Assembly (NCBI GenBank): GCA_965215545.1
Contig: OZ244066.1
Span: forward strand, 1,984,001 to 2,048,000
From: MPNP01 sp965215545
Lineage (GTDB): Bacteria; Pseudomonadota; Alphaproteobacteria; Rhodobacterales; Rhodobacteraceae
DNA: 64,000 nucleotides
Reading direction: 5' to 3'
The translations under genes were made by a program, and so were the position numbers. The number at the start of each line of letters is the position of its first letter. The first letter of the stretch is position 1. Below are positions 8,744 to 16,752 of the stretch, in pieces. The notes below the pieces were generated by a model. That model worked only from the letters and a program-made list of their open reading frames with translations. It had not been told where the DNA came from and searched no databases.

Positions 8744-9157
8744 TCAGGATGCAGGACCCTTGGCGGTCAGGAAGCATTTGCGGGAAAACGGATTGTCACG
8801 ATTATAGCCTTGAGCTGTGCCGTAAATCACCAAGGCATAATAATGGTCCGGTTTAAGACCCGTGAAAGGTAGGTACCATTTGGTTAAGCCGCGACCACCG
8901 AACCCGTGGCCTTCACCATAGTGAGTGTTTGTGAGTGTACCCAGGTCCTTTTCCCCAATGGTAATCTTCCCCAAGCGTGTGTCGTTCGACACCACGGCCA
9001 CCTTGACGGGCCCAGTGTAGTCGGGTGTGACGATGTCCCCGTCCTCGTCGAGTTTCTTGGGCACCCTGTAGTCAACTATGGCGGTATTCACGAACGTTTG
9101 TTTCGGGCTTATGGCGACATGACACCCATCGGGATCGCAAGGTGGGAGCGGGTCCAT
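8744..9157 (-). CDS. Truncated secreted-type protein of unknown function, paralogue of the poly-C gene product at 40.3 kb
   Basis: 137 residues, beta-rich, with CDPDGCHVAISP near the start and a C-terminal FTGLKPDHYYALVIYG ... FSRKCFLT segment. The same pattern (L.a...YYLEV ... FARRCFMT) occurs in the secreted protein encoded at 40290-40969. The segment resembles a fibronectin-III-like fold (inference). There is no signal peptide: the ATG overlaps the stop of a transposase fragment (TGATG), suggesting the true 5' end was lost when that element inserted. The sequence is AT-richer than its surroundings. Probably a remnant. Confidence 0.55.
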   Translation of the reverse strand: MDPLPPCDPDGCHVAISPKQTFVNTAIVDYRVPKKLDEDGDIVTPDYTGPVKVAVVSNDTRLGKITIGEKDLGTLTNTHYGEGHGFGGRGLTKWYLPFTGLKPDHYYALVIYGTAQGYNRDNPFSRKCFLTAKGPAS

Positions 9158-9627
9158 CAGAGGTCATGGGTGGGGAAAGGTCCGCTCCGCCCCCACCGGA
9201 AGCGCTGCGCGAGTGTGCGTTTGGCGAGACCGGGCAGCACAGTCCCGGACCGATGCACCAGTCGGACAAGCGCACTGTCGGCCGCCAGCCGGTCCACATC
9301 GGCGACCCGGCCCGTGCCGATGATGTTCACGAGCGTGATGGCGAGGATCATCTGGCCATCGCACCAGCCCTGGGTGCGCCGCCGGGATCCGGGGAGATCG
9401 TGAAGAACCTTGAGCCTGGCCAGCATGCCCGGAGGCGGGACCACACCGCCGTTCGGGGTGGTGTCAGCAGCATCGCATGTGATGGTGAAGGGGAGAGCGG
9501 TTGTGTGTAGCATGGCACTCACCCGATGGGTTAACATCGGTACGATGACTTCGACACCGGAACGGGTGTCGATCCGGGATCTACCGGGTTTTTTGCCTAT
9601 TTTTGATCGCGGATACGGGGAGCCCAA
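9157..9627 (-). pseudogene. IS1380-like transposase, N-terminal fragment
   Basis: The frame encodes LPFTITCDAADTTPNGGV and then WCDGQMILAITLVNIIGTG with VADVDRLAAD, the conserved start of IS1380-type DDE transposases (TP.gG followed by a helix and a 'DL..L..D' segment). It ends after 156 residues where the family runs beyond 400, with none of the DDE core. No terminal inverted repeats were recognised. It appears to have truncated the gene that follows it on the minus strand. Confidence 0.5.
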
Positions 9628-9635
9628 TCAGCGGC

Positions 9636-9942
9636 CTAATTCCCAGCATCCGCCACGGGGGACCGGTGTTCGGTGACCGCACGGGAGGCTGGCTCCGAAC
9701 GATCATGGACCTGCCGGGCCACCGACCCGACGGACAGGCTGGCATCCAGGGGACCGCCACAGCCTGTGCCGGTGGCAGGATCGTGGTCGGCGATGCGCGC
9801 GGCCTGGACGGCGATCGTGGTGCGGAGCGCGGTAACCCGATCCCGCAGACCCGGCAATGACGGCATCGCGGTCGGCAAGGGTTGCCGTCAGGACAGCAAC
9901 CGGGCTGGCCAATGACTCAAGATCGTCGATGGGTCTTGACAC
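9636..9942 (-). pseudogene. Possible IS66-like TnpC N-terminal remnant, frameshifted
   Basis: Two minus-strand frames together read DDLESLASPVAVLTATLADRD, then LRDRVTALRTTIAVQAARIAD, a coiled-coil pattern like the leucine-zipper start of IS66 TnpC. The join needs a frameshift near 9850. No catalytic part is present. Weak, pattern-based call; 9943-10077 holds nothing recognised. Confidence 0.3.
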
Positions 9943-10077
9943 GGGAGGCTGGCCTGCGGCCTGGCACCGCGGCTTGGGCCGTCCTGGGTGCCGAACTCAT
10001 GGGGACACGACAGGCAGTGTCAGGCACCCACGCGGCGGGCCGGGCGTGGGGGTCGGGAAGACCCTGAACAGTTACGA

Positions 10078-10096
10078 ATTGACACGTGATGTCAAT
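10078..10096. promoter_or_regulatory. Perfect 7-bp inverted repeat upstream of hipBA
   Basis: ATTGACA (10078-10084) and TGTCAAT (10090-10096) around cgtga. It lies about 25 bp upstream of the proposed hipB -35 box and could be an upstream operator. Confidence 0.45.
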
Positions 10097-10119
10097 ATAC
10101 CCGAGCGGGAATGAATTGC

Positions 10120-10148
10120 TTGACGGGAGGGCCGGATTGGTCTATCTT
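10120..10148 (+). promoter_or_regulatory. Predicted sigma-70-type promoter of hipBA
   Basis: TTGACG (10120-10125), a 17-bp spacer and TATCTT (10143-10148), with the hipB ATG 20 bp downstream of the -10 box. The -10 overlaps a small palindrome, as expected for an autoregulated toxin-antitoxin promoter. Confidence 0.55.
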
Positions 10149-10161
10149 CCCGATCAGGAAG
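10146..10161. promoter_or_regulatory. Candidate HipB operator
   Basis: CTTCC (10146-10150), 6-nt spacer, GGAAG (10157-10161). It resembles in layout the TATCC-N8-GGATA operators of E. coli HipB, and it overlaps the -10 region. Confidence 0.45.
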
Positions 10162-10167
10162 AAAAAG

Positions 10168-10383
10168 ATGACTCCAAGAGAGATCGGAACGATCATTCGC
10201 AGAACCCGCAAGGGTCAAGGCTTGCGTCAGGTTGAACTTGCCGCCGCCGCCAATGTCGGCGTGCGGTTTCTGATCGAGATGGAGTCTGGCAAGACGTCCG
10301 CACAACTCGGCAAGACGTTGGCAGTTCTCGAAGCACTTGGAATCGATGTTGTCCTGACTGTGCCTGACGACCCAGAGGCATGA
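10168..10383 (+). CDS. hipB: HipB-like antitoxin, XRE-family DNA-binding protein
   Basis: 71 residues forming one helix-turn-helix domain (IGTIIRRTRKGQGLRQVELA then FLIEMESGKT) with a short C-terminal strand, the HipB layout. By family it dimerises on its operator, represses the operon and holds HipA inactive. ATG 10168 was chosen over an upstream in-frame ATG because it follows an AGGAAGAAAAAG ribosome binding site and places the operator outside the gene. Its stop overlaps the hipA start by 4 bp (ATGA). Confidence 0.88.
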   Translation: MTPREIGTIIRRTRKGQGLRQVELAAAANVGVRFLIEMESGKTSAQLGKTLAVLEALGIDVVLTVPDDPEA

Positions 10384-11648
10384 CCCGGCACCTCAATGTC
10401 TGGTGGGATGGAGACTGCGTTGGCCGTCTTGTGCACAATGAATACGGGGAGACCGAATTTTCCTATGAGGCGGATTGGCTTGCAAGGCCGGATGTGCGGC
10501 CTGTTTCAGCATCCCTGCCCCTCCAGACCAAACCCTTTGACCTGCGTGCCACTCTTCCCTTCTTTGAGGGGCTCCTGCCGGAAGCGTCCCAGCGTACAGC
10601 CATCGCAAAGGCACTTGGCATCTCCGAGCAAAACACTTTCCGGTTACTCGAAAAAATCGGCGGTGACGTCGCCGGGGCCATCGAGGTCTGGCCCGAGAAC
10701 AGGAAGCCCGCTCCTGTCGATTTACAAGCGCTCCCTCGAACCCTGAACGATGACGAGTTGGCAGCACTCATCAATCGATTGCCGATCCGGCCCATGCTGG
10801 CGGGCGAGGACGCCGGCCTGCGACTCTCGCTGGCTGGTGCACAGTCCAAACTGCCCGTGATCTGCAGGGATGGAAAGATTGCATTGCCAGCACCCGGCCA
10901 GCCAACAACGCACATTCTGAAGCCGGAAATCGGGGCGTTTGTCGGTACATCAGAAAACGAGGCGTACTGCATGCAACTTGCCGTCGCCATCGGTCTCAGG
11001 ACTGCATCGGTCGAATATCGCAGTGTTGGCGGAAAACGCTTCCTGCTGATCGAACGCTATGACCGGCAGGTCAACGAGGATGGCAATGCCATACGCCTGC
11101 ACCAGGAAGACTTCTGCCAGGCGCTCGGAATCACGTCAGCAAGGAAATATGCGAGTGATGGCGGGCCGGTCTTCAGGGACTGCTTTGCTCTCGTTCGCCG
11201 AACGGTGACCCGGCCAGCGGTTGAAACCCTCAAACTCCTTGATGCGGCACTGTTCAACGCCATCATCGGCAATGCCGATGCCCATGCGAAGAATTTCAGC
11301 CTGCTCTCCTTGCCGGGCAGAACGGAACTGGCGCCGCTCTATGATCTCCTCTGTACAGCTGTCTATCCTGACCTCAGCCAACGCTTTGCCATGAAAATTG
11401 GTCGGCGCCGTACACTTGAAGAGGTGTCCCCAGCTGATCTCGAGACATTTGCCAGGGACATCAAGATCCGGGCACCATTCGTGCGCAGCCGATTCGGTGC
11501 AATCGCAGATGCCATCATCGGCAATGCCGATGCGGCATTGAGCAGTCTCGGCCTGCCCGACCATCGTCGGACGATTGCCCAGAAACATTCAACTCTCATC
11601 GTCACACGCGCAAGGTGGGCAAGAGAGATGCTGGTCCGAAGAATTTGA
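10380..11648 (+). CDS. hipA: HipA serine/threonine kinase toxin
   Basis: HipA kinases phosphorylate a glutamyl-tRNA synthetase or related target and induce dormancy. The 422-residue protein looks complete: N-terminal HipA-couple domain; glycine-rich loop LSLAGAQSK with Ser150 (the autophosphorylated residue in E. coli HipA also has number 150); HILKPE with Lys181; FLLIERYDR at 221-229; catalytic GNADAHAKNFSLL with Asp300 and Asn305; Mg-binding YDLL with Asp322. It is translationally coupled to hipB. All catalytic residues are present, so unlike most other accessory genes around it this module appears functional. Confidence 0.92.
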   Translation: MTRHLNVWWDGDCVGRLVHNEYGETEFSYEADWLARPDVRPVSASLPLQTKPFDLRATLPFFEGLLPEASQRTAIAKALGISEQNTFRLLEKIGGDVAGAIEVWPENRKPAPVDLQALPRTLNDDELAALINRLPIRPMLAGEDAGLRLSLAGAQSKLPVICRDGKIALPAPGQPTTHILKPEIGAFVGTSENEAYCMQLAVAIGLRTASVEYRSVGGKRFLLIERYDRQVNEDGNAIRLHQEDFCQALGITSARKYASDGGPVFRDCFALVRRTVTRPAVETLKLLDAALFNAIIGNADAHAKNFSLLSLPGRTELAPLYDLLCTAVYPDLSQRFAMKIGRRRTLEEVSPADLETFARDIKIRAPFVRSRFGAIADAIIGNADAALSSLGLPDHRRTIAQKHSTLIVTRARWAREMLVRRI

Positions 11649-11695
11649 GGGCCATGCCCTGACCTGTCGGGTCAGTTGCATTGTGAGTCGCTCCA

Positions 11696-11770
11696 TGGAG
11701 CGGGCGATGGGATTCGAACCCACGACCCCAACCTTGGCAAGGTTGTGCTCTACCCCTGAGCTACGCCCGC
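11696..11770 (-). tRNA. tRNA-Gly (GCC)
   Basis: The minus strand folds as a cloverleaf: 7-bp acceptor GCGGGCG/CGCCCGC, D arm with AGCTCAGGGGTAGAGC, anticodon stem CAACC/GGTTG with loop TTGCCAA (anticodon GCC), T arm with GTGGGTTCGAATCCCAT, discriminator T and a genomically encoded CCA. Its 3' end faces the accessory region on the left, the usual orientation for a tRNA used as an integration site. Confidence 0.96.
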
Positions 11771-12551
11771 TGATCGAAACTGACACCTGCAGTCTGACGC
11801 CGTCGATACCGGATTGTCGCGGGCCTGACAACCAGAACGCTGCATCCGGGTCGGATTCCCATGGCGTATCCTTTCTCCAATTCGTTTGTTTTCGCAGGGG
11901 CATCACAAAACATGGCAGTGCTGCCCGAACCCGCTGGTGTCAGTATGGATCGTGTCAACGAAGGAGAGCGTTGCGCCACCATCTGATTCCCGCCGAAGCA
12001 GGCAGCGATCCCGAACCGACCCACGCCGGATCTGGAGATGACATGAGTCCTGGCGGACGATTGCCTCAATTGCTGTTTCCGCGTGATGAATGTGGTAGCG
12101 TCTCCCCGGTCGGAGACACGATGTGGGATTGCCAGGCCCAGGCTTCATCGGCCACGCAACCAGTTGGGTTGGACTCAAATGCATGATGGAGCATCCCCGG
12201 ATATCGGGATCGCAAGGGACGTCGTGCCAAGGATCGTCCCGCGCAGGATTGCCGCTCGTGCGTGGAGGACGGAAGCAGGGCGTCTGTCATGGAATCAAGG
12301 ACATGGAACGAGATCGAAATGCATCCGGCACCACGTTCAATGCGGTGATGGAGACCCCCGCCCGGGCGACTCCGCAGGGCGTTTGGGTGGCAGACTCAAC
12401 CCGGGACAGCCATCACGGGTTGGCAGCCGTGTCGCCCTGATGGGGGCTGTCATCTGGGACCGGGCCATGATCCGATGGGACCGGGCCGGAATGTGAACAG
12501 GGGTATGGTTGGATTGCCAAACCGTCCTGGCAATGCCATTGCGCGGATGGA
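11771..12551. other. Intergenic region without a supported gene
   Basis: Nearly 800 bp between tRNA-Gly and the helicase gene. Short frames on both strands lack domains, signal peptides or good ribosome binding sites; repeated cgggacc/gggaccggg motifs near 12450-12490 are compositional. Nothing further recognised. Confidence 0.5.
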
Positions 12552-12596
12552 ATGCGTGGCTGTGCCGGGCGGGGAATGATGGAGCGGGGAGAGGCG

Positions 12597-15146
12597 ATGG
12601 CACCAGGGTCGGGGAGCATGACCCATCTCAGGGGTCTGAATGCCGAGCAGCGGGTCGCCGTTGAGACATTGGAGGGTCCGGTCCTGATCATCGCGGGGGC
12701 CGGGACAGGCAAGACGCGGACCCTGACGGCCCGGATTGCCCACATTCTCAAACTGGCCCTGGCCCGCCCGGATGAAATTCTTGCCGTGGCCTTTACCAAC
12801 AAGGCTGCCGCCGAATTGCAGCAGCGGATCGGCAGGATGAGTGGGGTGGAGACGCACCACCTGCCCTGGGTGGGGACCTTCCATTCCCTGTCGGCCCGGA
12901 TCCTGCGGTCACATGCCGGGCTGGTGGGGCTGAATGAGAGGGTCTCGATCTACGACGACCGGGACCAGACGCGCGTGCTCAAGACCATCCTGACCGAATG
13001 CCGGTTCCATGACCGGGACTGGCCCGCCAAGCGGGTGGCTGGGTTGATCGGCAGATGGAAGGACCGGGCGAAGTCGCCGGGTGATCTGACGTCGCATGAT
13101 CGTTCCCAACTGGGCGGCAAGGCCCTGGAGATCTACCAGCGGTATCAGGACGAATTGCGGGTGGCGAACGCTGTCGATTTCGGGGACCTGATCCTGCATG
13201 TCGTGACGATCCTGAGAGAGCATCCGGATGTGCAGGCCCGGTATCAGACCCGGTTCCGCTATGCCCATGTCGATGAATTCCAGGATGTCAATCGTGCCCA
13301 GTACATCTGGCTCCGCCTGTTGACCGAACGGGGCAACAATGTCTGCTGTGTCGGTGATGATGATCAGGCGATCTACAGCTGGCGGGGGGCCCAGCCCCAG
13401 ATCATGCTGGGCTTTACCGACCACTACCCGGGCGCCCGGCTTGTCCGCCTCGAACAGAACTATCGATCGACGGAACATATCCTGGGAGCCGCGGTGGCGG
13501 TGATCCGCAACAATGCCAACCGTCATGACAAGTCGCTGCGCTGTGCCGAAGGGACCTGCGAGCGGGACGTCATGCAGGTCGAGATCGTCAACTATCGGGA
13601 CAACCGGGCTGAGGCTGATGGAGTCGTGAAGGCGATTCGTGCCCTGGCTGTGGAGGGGCAACCGGACTACCGGCTCGCCGACATCGCAGTCAGTGCCCGA
13701 ACCTGGGCCTGTCTGGCCGAAGTTGAACAGTCGCTGGTCGAGGCCGGCGTTCCCTACCAGGTCTTCGGTGGTCCTAAATTCTATGAGCGCAAGGAGATCC
13801 GCGATGTCCTGGCCTATCTGCGCCTGTGCCATAATGGCGCGGATTCCTGGGCCTTCGAGCGGGCTGTCAACACACCGTCGAGGGGTATCGGTGCCAAGAC
13901 TGTCGGCGTCATCCGCAAGCGGGCCAGTGAGACATCGGCCCCGATGCTCACGGTTGCTGGATCGCTGGCCGAGGATGGGGGCCTTGCGGCCGCTCCGTCC
14001 CGGCGGATCCGGGCGTTTCTCGATCACGTGGAGCGTTGGGCGGCGGCCTTCGGGCAGGCGGAGGCCCGACCGGGGGCCAGTGCCAAACCGAAACCGGTTG
14101 AACAGCGGCATGAGGAGGTCAGGACCCTGGTGCGGAGGGTGATCGAGGAAAGCGGTATCGCTGGCTACTACCGGACACTGGAGTCTGAAGATGCCGCCCA
14201 GCGGGTGGAGAACCTGGACAAATTTGTCGATTTCGCAGGTCGCCACCAGACCTTGGGTGATTTCCTCGAGCATGTCGGTCTGATGTCCGAAGAGATTGTC
14301 GACCCCGGCGCCGGACGCTCCGTGGTTACCCTGATGACGTTGCACGCGGCCAAGGGCAGTGAGTATCCGGTGATGTTTCTGGTGGCCTGGGAGGAGGGCA
14401 TCCTCCCCTGGTTGAAACCCGGTGCCGAGCCCACCGTGTCCCGTATCCGGACCCAGGCCAAGGCGTTGGCCGGGATGATCCGGACCTATGTCTCGGATGA
14501 TCCGGACAGGCCAACCCTTGCCCACATGCAGACCCTCAGCCGCATGGCCCTGGCCACCGCCGGAGACTGTGCGGTGACCGAGGCCGATGGGCTGGATCTG
14601 ATCGAGCGGGTCAACGGATGGTCCGGCTCCCCCGGTCCCGAGGAACTGGCCGAGGTCCTGCAACTGTGCCGGGACCTCGCATTCGATGAGACACTTGAGG
14701 AAGAGCGGCGGCTGGCGCATGTGGGTCTGACCCGGGCCATGGAGCGCTGCATTCTCTCACATGTCAATCGACGCTTCCGCTTTGGCGTGTACAACCCGGC
14801 CTACCCATCCCGGTTCCTCATGGAAATTCCCACGCAACACAAGCGACTGGTCCGACCGGATGATTCGACCTTGCGACACCGGATGACCACCAGTCCCGGG
14901 CGCTGGTCGGCGTCAGATCGCCGCCCGAAAACTGCCCACCCGTCAGAACTGCACCGTCCCCCGATGCAGGCTTTCCCGTCAAGACAGGAGACAGCCGCAG
15001 GGCTTCAGATCGGTGATCGCGTCAATCACCGACGCTTCGGTGCGGGCACGGTCCATGCTGTGAGTGCCCGGCGCATCATGGTCCGGTTCGATGACAATGA
15101 AGCCAGGATGGTCATGCAGGACTACCTGCACCCCATCACAAGATAA
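12597..15146 (+). CDS. UvrD/PcrA-type superfamily 1A DNA helicase
   Basis: 3'-5' helicase used in repair and fork clearance. Motifs in order: Q LNAEQR, I AGAGTGKT, Ia AFTNKAAAEL, II VDEFQDVN, III GDDDQAIYSWRGA, IV LEQNYRST, V TLHAAKGSEYPVMFLV, VI VGLTRA. The C-terminus ends in a PcrA-like tudor module (GDRVNHRRFGAGTV). Unusual: between motif V (EEGILP) and motif VI (EEERRLAHVG), about 14410-14700, there are roughly 80-90 residues more than in typical UvrD/PcrA, and motif V has Ser where Leu is usual (KGSEYP). Start is uncertain: ATGs at 12576, 12597 and 12618 are possible; 12597 follows GGGGAGAGG. DUF1127 is convergent downstream. Confidence 0.9.
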   Translation: MAPGSGSMTHLRGLNAEQRVAVETLEGPVLIIAGAGTGKTRTLTARIAHILKLALARPDEILAVAFTNKAAAELQQRIGRMSGVETHHLPWVGTFHSLSARILRSHAGLVGLNERVSIYDDRDQTRVLKTILTECRFHDRDWPAKRVAGLIGRWKDRAKSPGDLTSHDRSQLGGKALEIYQRYQDELRVANAVDFGDLILHVVTILREHPDVQARYQTRFRYAHVDEFQDVNRAQYIWLRLLTERGNNVCCVGDDDQAIYSWRGAQPQIMLGFTDHYPGARLVRLEQNYRSTEHILGAAVAVIRNNANRHDKSLRCAEGTCERDVMQVEIVNYRDNRAEADGVVKAIRALAVEGQPDYRLADIAVSARTWACLAEVEQSLVEAGVPYQVFGGPKFYERKEIRDVLAYLRLCHNGADSWAFERAVNTPSRGIGAKTVGVIRKRASETSAPMLTVAGSLAEDGGLAAAPSRRIRAFLDHVERWAAAFGQAEARPGASAKPKPVEQRHEEVRTLVRRVIEESGIAGYYRTLESEDAAQRVENLDKFVDFAGRHQTLGDFLEHVGLMSEEIVDPGAGRSVVTLMTLHAAKGSEYPVMFLVAWEEGILPWLKPGAEPTVSRIRTQAKALAGMIRTYVSDDPDRPTLAHMQTLSRMALATAGDCAVTEADGLDLIERVNGWSGSPGPEELAEVLQLCRDLAFDETLEEERRLAHVGLTRAMERCILSHVNRRFRFGVYNPAYPSRFLMEIPTQHKRLVRPDDSTLRHRMTTSPGRWSASDRRPKTAHPSELHRPPMQAFPSRQETAAGLQIGDRVNHRRFGAGTVHAVSARRIMVRFDDNEARMVMQDYLHPITR

Positions 15147-15148
15147 CA

Positions 15149-15185
15149 GGACCCCGACGATACCGGGATGGCACCATCGGGGTCC
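15149..15185. terminator. Rho-independent-type hairpin between the helicase gene and the DUF1127 gene
   Basis: Perfect 9-bp arms GGACCCCGA (15149-15157) and TCGGGGTCC (15177-15185) directly after the helicase stop and before the convergent DUF1127 stop. It could serve both directions. Confidence 0.6.
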
Positions 15186-15207
15186 GGGGGTTCAACCCGA
15201 CGAAGGG

Positions 15208-15429
15208 TCAGAGGGTATGGCGCTTGCGCGACTGGCGGGCGATGCGCGGAATATCGGATCGGGCGAGTCCAAGATCATCAAGGCTCCGATCGCTCAACCT
15301 CGAAAGCTGTTCGGTGACCCGTTTGGCGTTCCGATAGCCCGCAAACCAATCCAACAGAGCCTTGACTGGACTGAAGAGCGCGGCGGCAAATGATCCAGCG
15401 TTGCTGTGTCCAAAATCCATGACAGCCAT
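15208..15429 (-). CDS. DUF1127 domain-containing small protein
   Basis: 73 residues ending in the DUF1127 signature LSRLSDRSLDDLGLARSDIPRIA with a basic tail. Such small proteins are abundant in alphaproteobacteria, some involved in phosphate/RNA metabolism; the exact role here is unknown. ATG 15429 follows AAAGGAA on the minus strand. Upstream lies the left end of the composite element, about 140 bp away. Confidence 0.85.
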   Translation of the reverse strand: MAVMDFGHSNAGSFAAALFSPVKALLDWFAGYRNAKRVTEQLSRLSDRSLDDLGLARSDIPRIARQSRKRHTL

Positions 15430-15571
15430 GGGTGTATTCCTTTCACGTTGCACAGTGACCACCATTGGTCACGGCGACATATCGGACTGACGGGCCGGAT
15501 TTTCAATTGACGGTTTTGCAATCCCGGCTTCGCGGTGTTGCATGCCTCGGGACCCGGCGGGATGTCGGCGG

Positions 15572-15577
15572 GAAATC
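15572..15577. repeat. Left copy of the direct repeat flanking the composite element
   Basis: GAAATC immediately before the left inverted repeat of copy 1; the same six bases follow the right end of copy 2 at 17687-17692. Read as a target-site duplication of 5-6 bp (one base is ambiguous with the element end). Confidence 0.65.
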
Positions 15578-15991
15578 GGGTCCATCAACATAGGTACGAA
15601 AAGTCCCACAGGATTTTGGTTGTGTCCCGGCTTGACAAGGACTTGATGGGATTCTCTGCCTCCCGAAATGCCGCCAACCGATCCCCCTCAGTTGCGGGCG
15701 GTGCATGCCGTCGGCATCGGGGTCGGGACGAACCCGCTGTTGACCCCGGTACAGGGTGCCGTGGACTGTCCCGGTTGAACCCTTCCGGGCTGGGCGCTCG
15801 CGCGCCCTTGGGTCCACAGGGGGCACCGGGCGGTCGCGATTGTCCCCAACAGACGATACGTCAAGTGGGACACGTGTCCAGAGCGGCCCGGCCCGTGTCA
15901 ACGGGGCCAAGCGGCCCGAAGACAGAGCCTCAGGCGCTGTCGACGCACACACATCCTGTGGGACTTTTCGTACCTATGTTGGGATAGACCC
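15578..15991 (+). mobile_element. Non-coding inverted-repeat miniature element, copy 1
   Basis: 414 bp with terminal inverted repeats of about 37-39 bp: the left end starts GGGTCCATCAACATAGG and the right end, reversed, GGGTCTATCCCAACATAGG; both continue GTACGAAAAGTCCCACAGG. The interior holds no convincing gene but has a perfect hairpin GGGCGC-tcgc-GCGCCC near 15791-15806. A GGG-initial TIR of about 38 bp containing ACGAAAA recalls Tn3-family ends, and such elements without transposase are known as TIMEs; the assignment is inference. By eye copy 2 is identical. Confidence 0.8.
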
Positions 15992-16042
15992 CAACAGTTA
16001 TCAAGCGGTGTTGCGGTGCGGGATGCGGTCAAGGAACTGTAA

Positions 16043-16514
16043 GGCGAGCCGTTCTACTTTTCGCAGAGGGAACGGAAGGCGGGGGATGATGGGGCGTCGA
16101 TCCGGCTGACGGGCAGACGGCGCGGGCAAATGGCCGTGCTGGCGCCGGGCAGCGGCCATCTGCAAGGGCAATCGGGATCGATCACGCCGGGGCAGGTCGC
16201 CTATATGCCGACCGAGGGCGTGGCTTCAAACCGCACGCAGCTGACGGCGGAGATTGCGGGCGCGTGCGGGATTCTGGTCGCGATGATCGACAGTACCGGC
16301 GGCGATCCGCGAGGCGCAACGCGTGTTTGCCGTGCGGCTCCAGCAACGGGCGGATCGGCTGGCAACGGACATGTCGGCGCAATTGGGAATCTCGATTCAG
16401 CTTGATGCCAGCAAGGTCTTTCAGGCGGATATTGCCCTGCGGGCGCGGGCGTTCAAGCAGCTGTTGGACGGCGGGATGGAACAAGCCGAGGCGCGGGCCG
16501 TGGTGGGGCTTTGA
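16043..16514 (+). pseudogene. Phage portal protein, C-terminal fragment with a frameshift
   Basis: The first frame reads GEPFYFSQRER ... MAVLAPGSG ... ITPGQVAYMPTEG with a helix TQLTAEIAGACGI, then shifts near 16305 into IREAQRVFAVRLQQRADRLA and ends FKQLLDGGMEQAEARAVVGL. This resembles the end of HK97-type portal proteins, which form the dodecameric DNA entry ring of tailed phages. The N-terminal two thirds are missing, so this is a prophage or gene-transfer-agent scrap trapped inside the composite element. Confidence 0.5.
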
Positions 16515-16581
16515 CAACTTTTTGCAATCTCAAAATTTTTGTGTTTATTAATTCTTTAAAATTACCAAAGAGAATCAATAT

Positions 16582-16743
16582 ATGGCCGACAAGGATACCA
16601 CTCAAAAATCCCCGTCACCTTCCGATTCAAGCCGCGATAGTCTCCAAAAAGGCCCGAACCAACAAGCACCGACTCATGGTGAAAACAAAAACACGGTTAC
16701 AGATAGGGATCCGCCACCGCCACCGCCACCGCCAAAAAAATGA
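16582..16743 (+). CDS. 53-residue hydrophilic microprotein with a polyproline tail
   Basis: Starts MADKDTTQKSPSPSDSSRD, is rich in Ser, Asp, Lys, Gln and Asn with no membrane segment, and ends in eight consecutive prolines followed by two lysines. Purine-rich AAAGAGAA precedes the ATG. It stops 9 bp before the ATG of the two-TM protein, so the two form an operon. The stretch is clearly AT-richer than the host. Polyproline runs stall ribosomes unless EF-P acts, so translation of the tail could couple to the next gene (inference). Function unknown. Confidence 0.6.
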   Translation: MADKDTTQKSPSPSDSSRDSLQKGPNQQAPTHGENKNTVTDRDPPPPPPPPKK

Positions 16744-16752
16744 GGTTTGACC

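Noticed and set aside
12909..14720. 603-residue minus-strand frame inside the helicase gene
   Set aside because: Fully opposite a gene with all SF1A motifs; no domain of its own.
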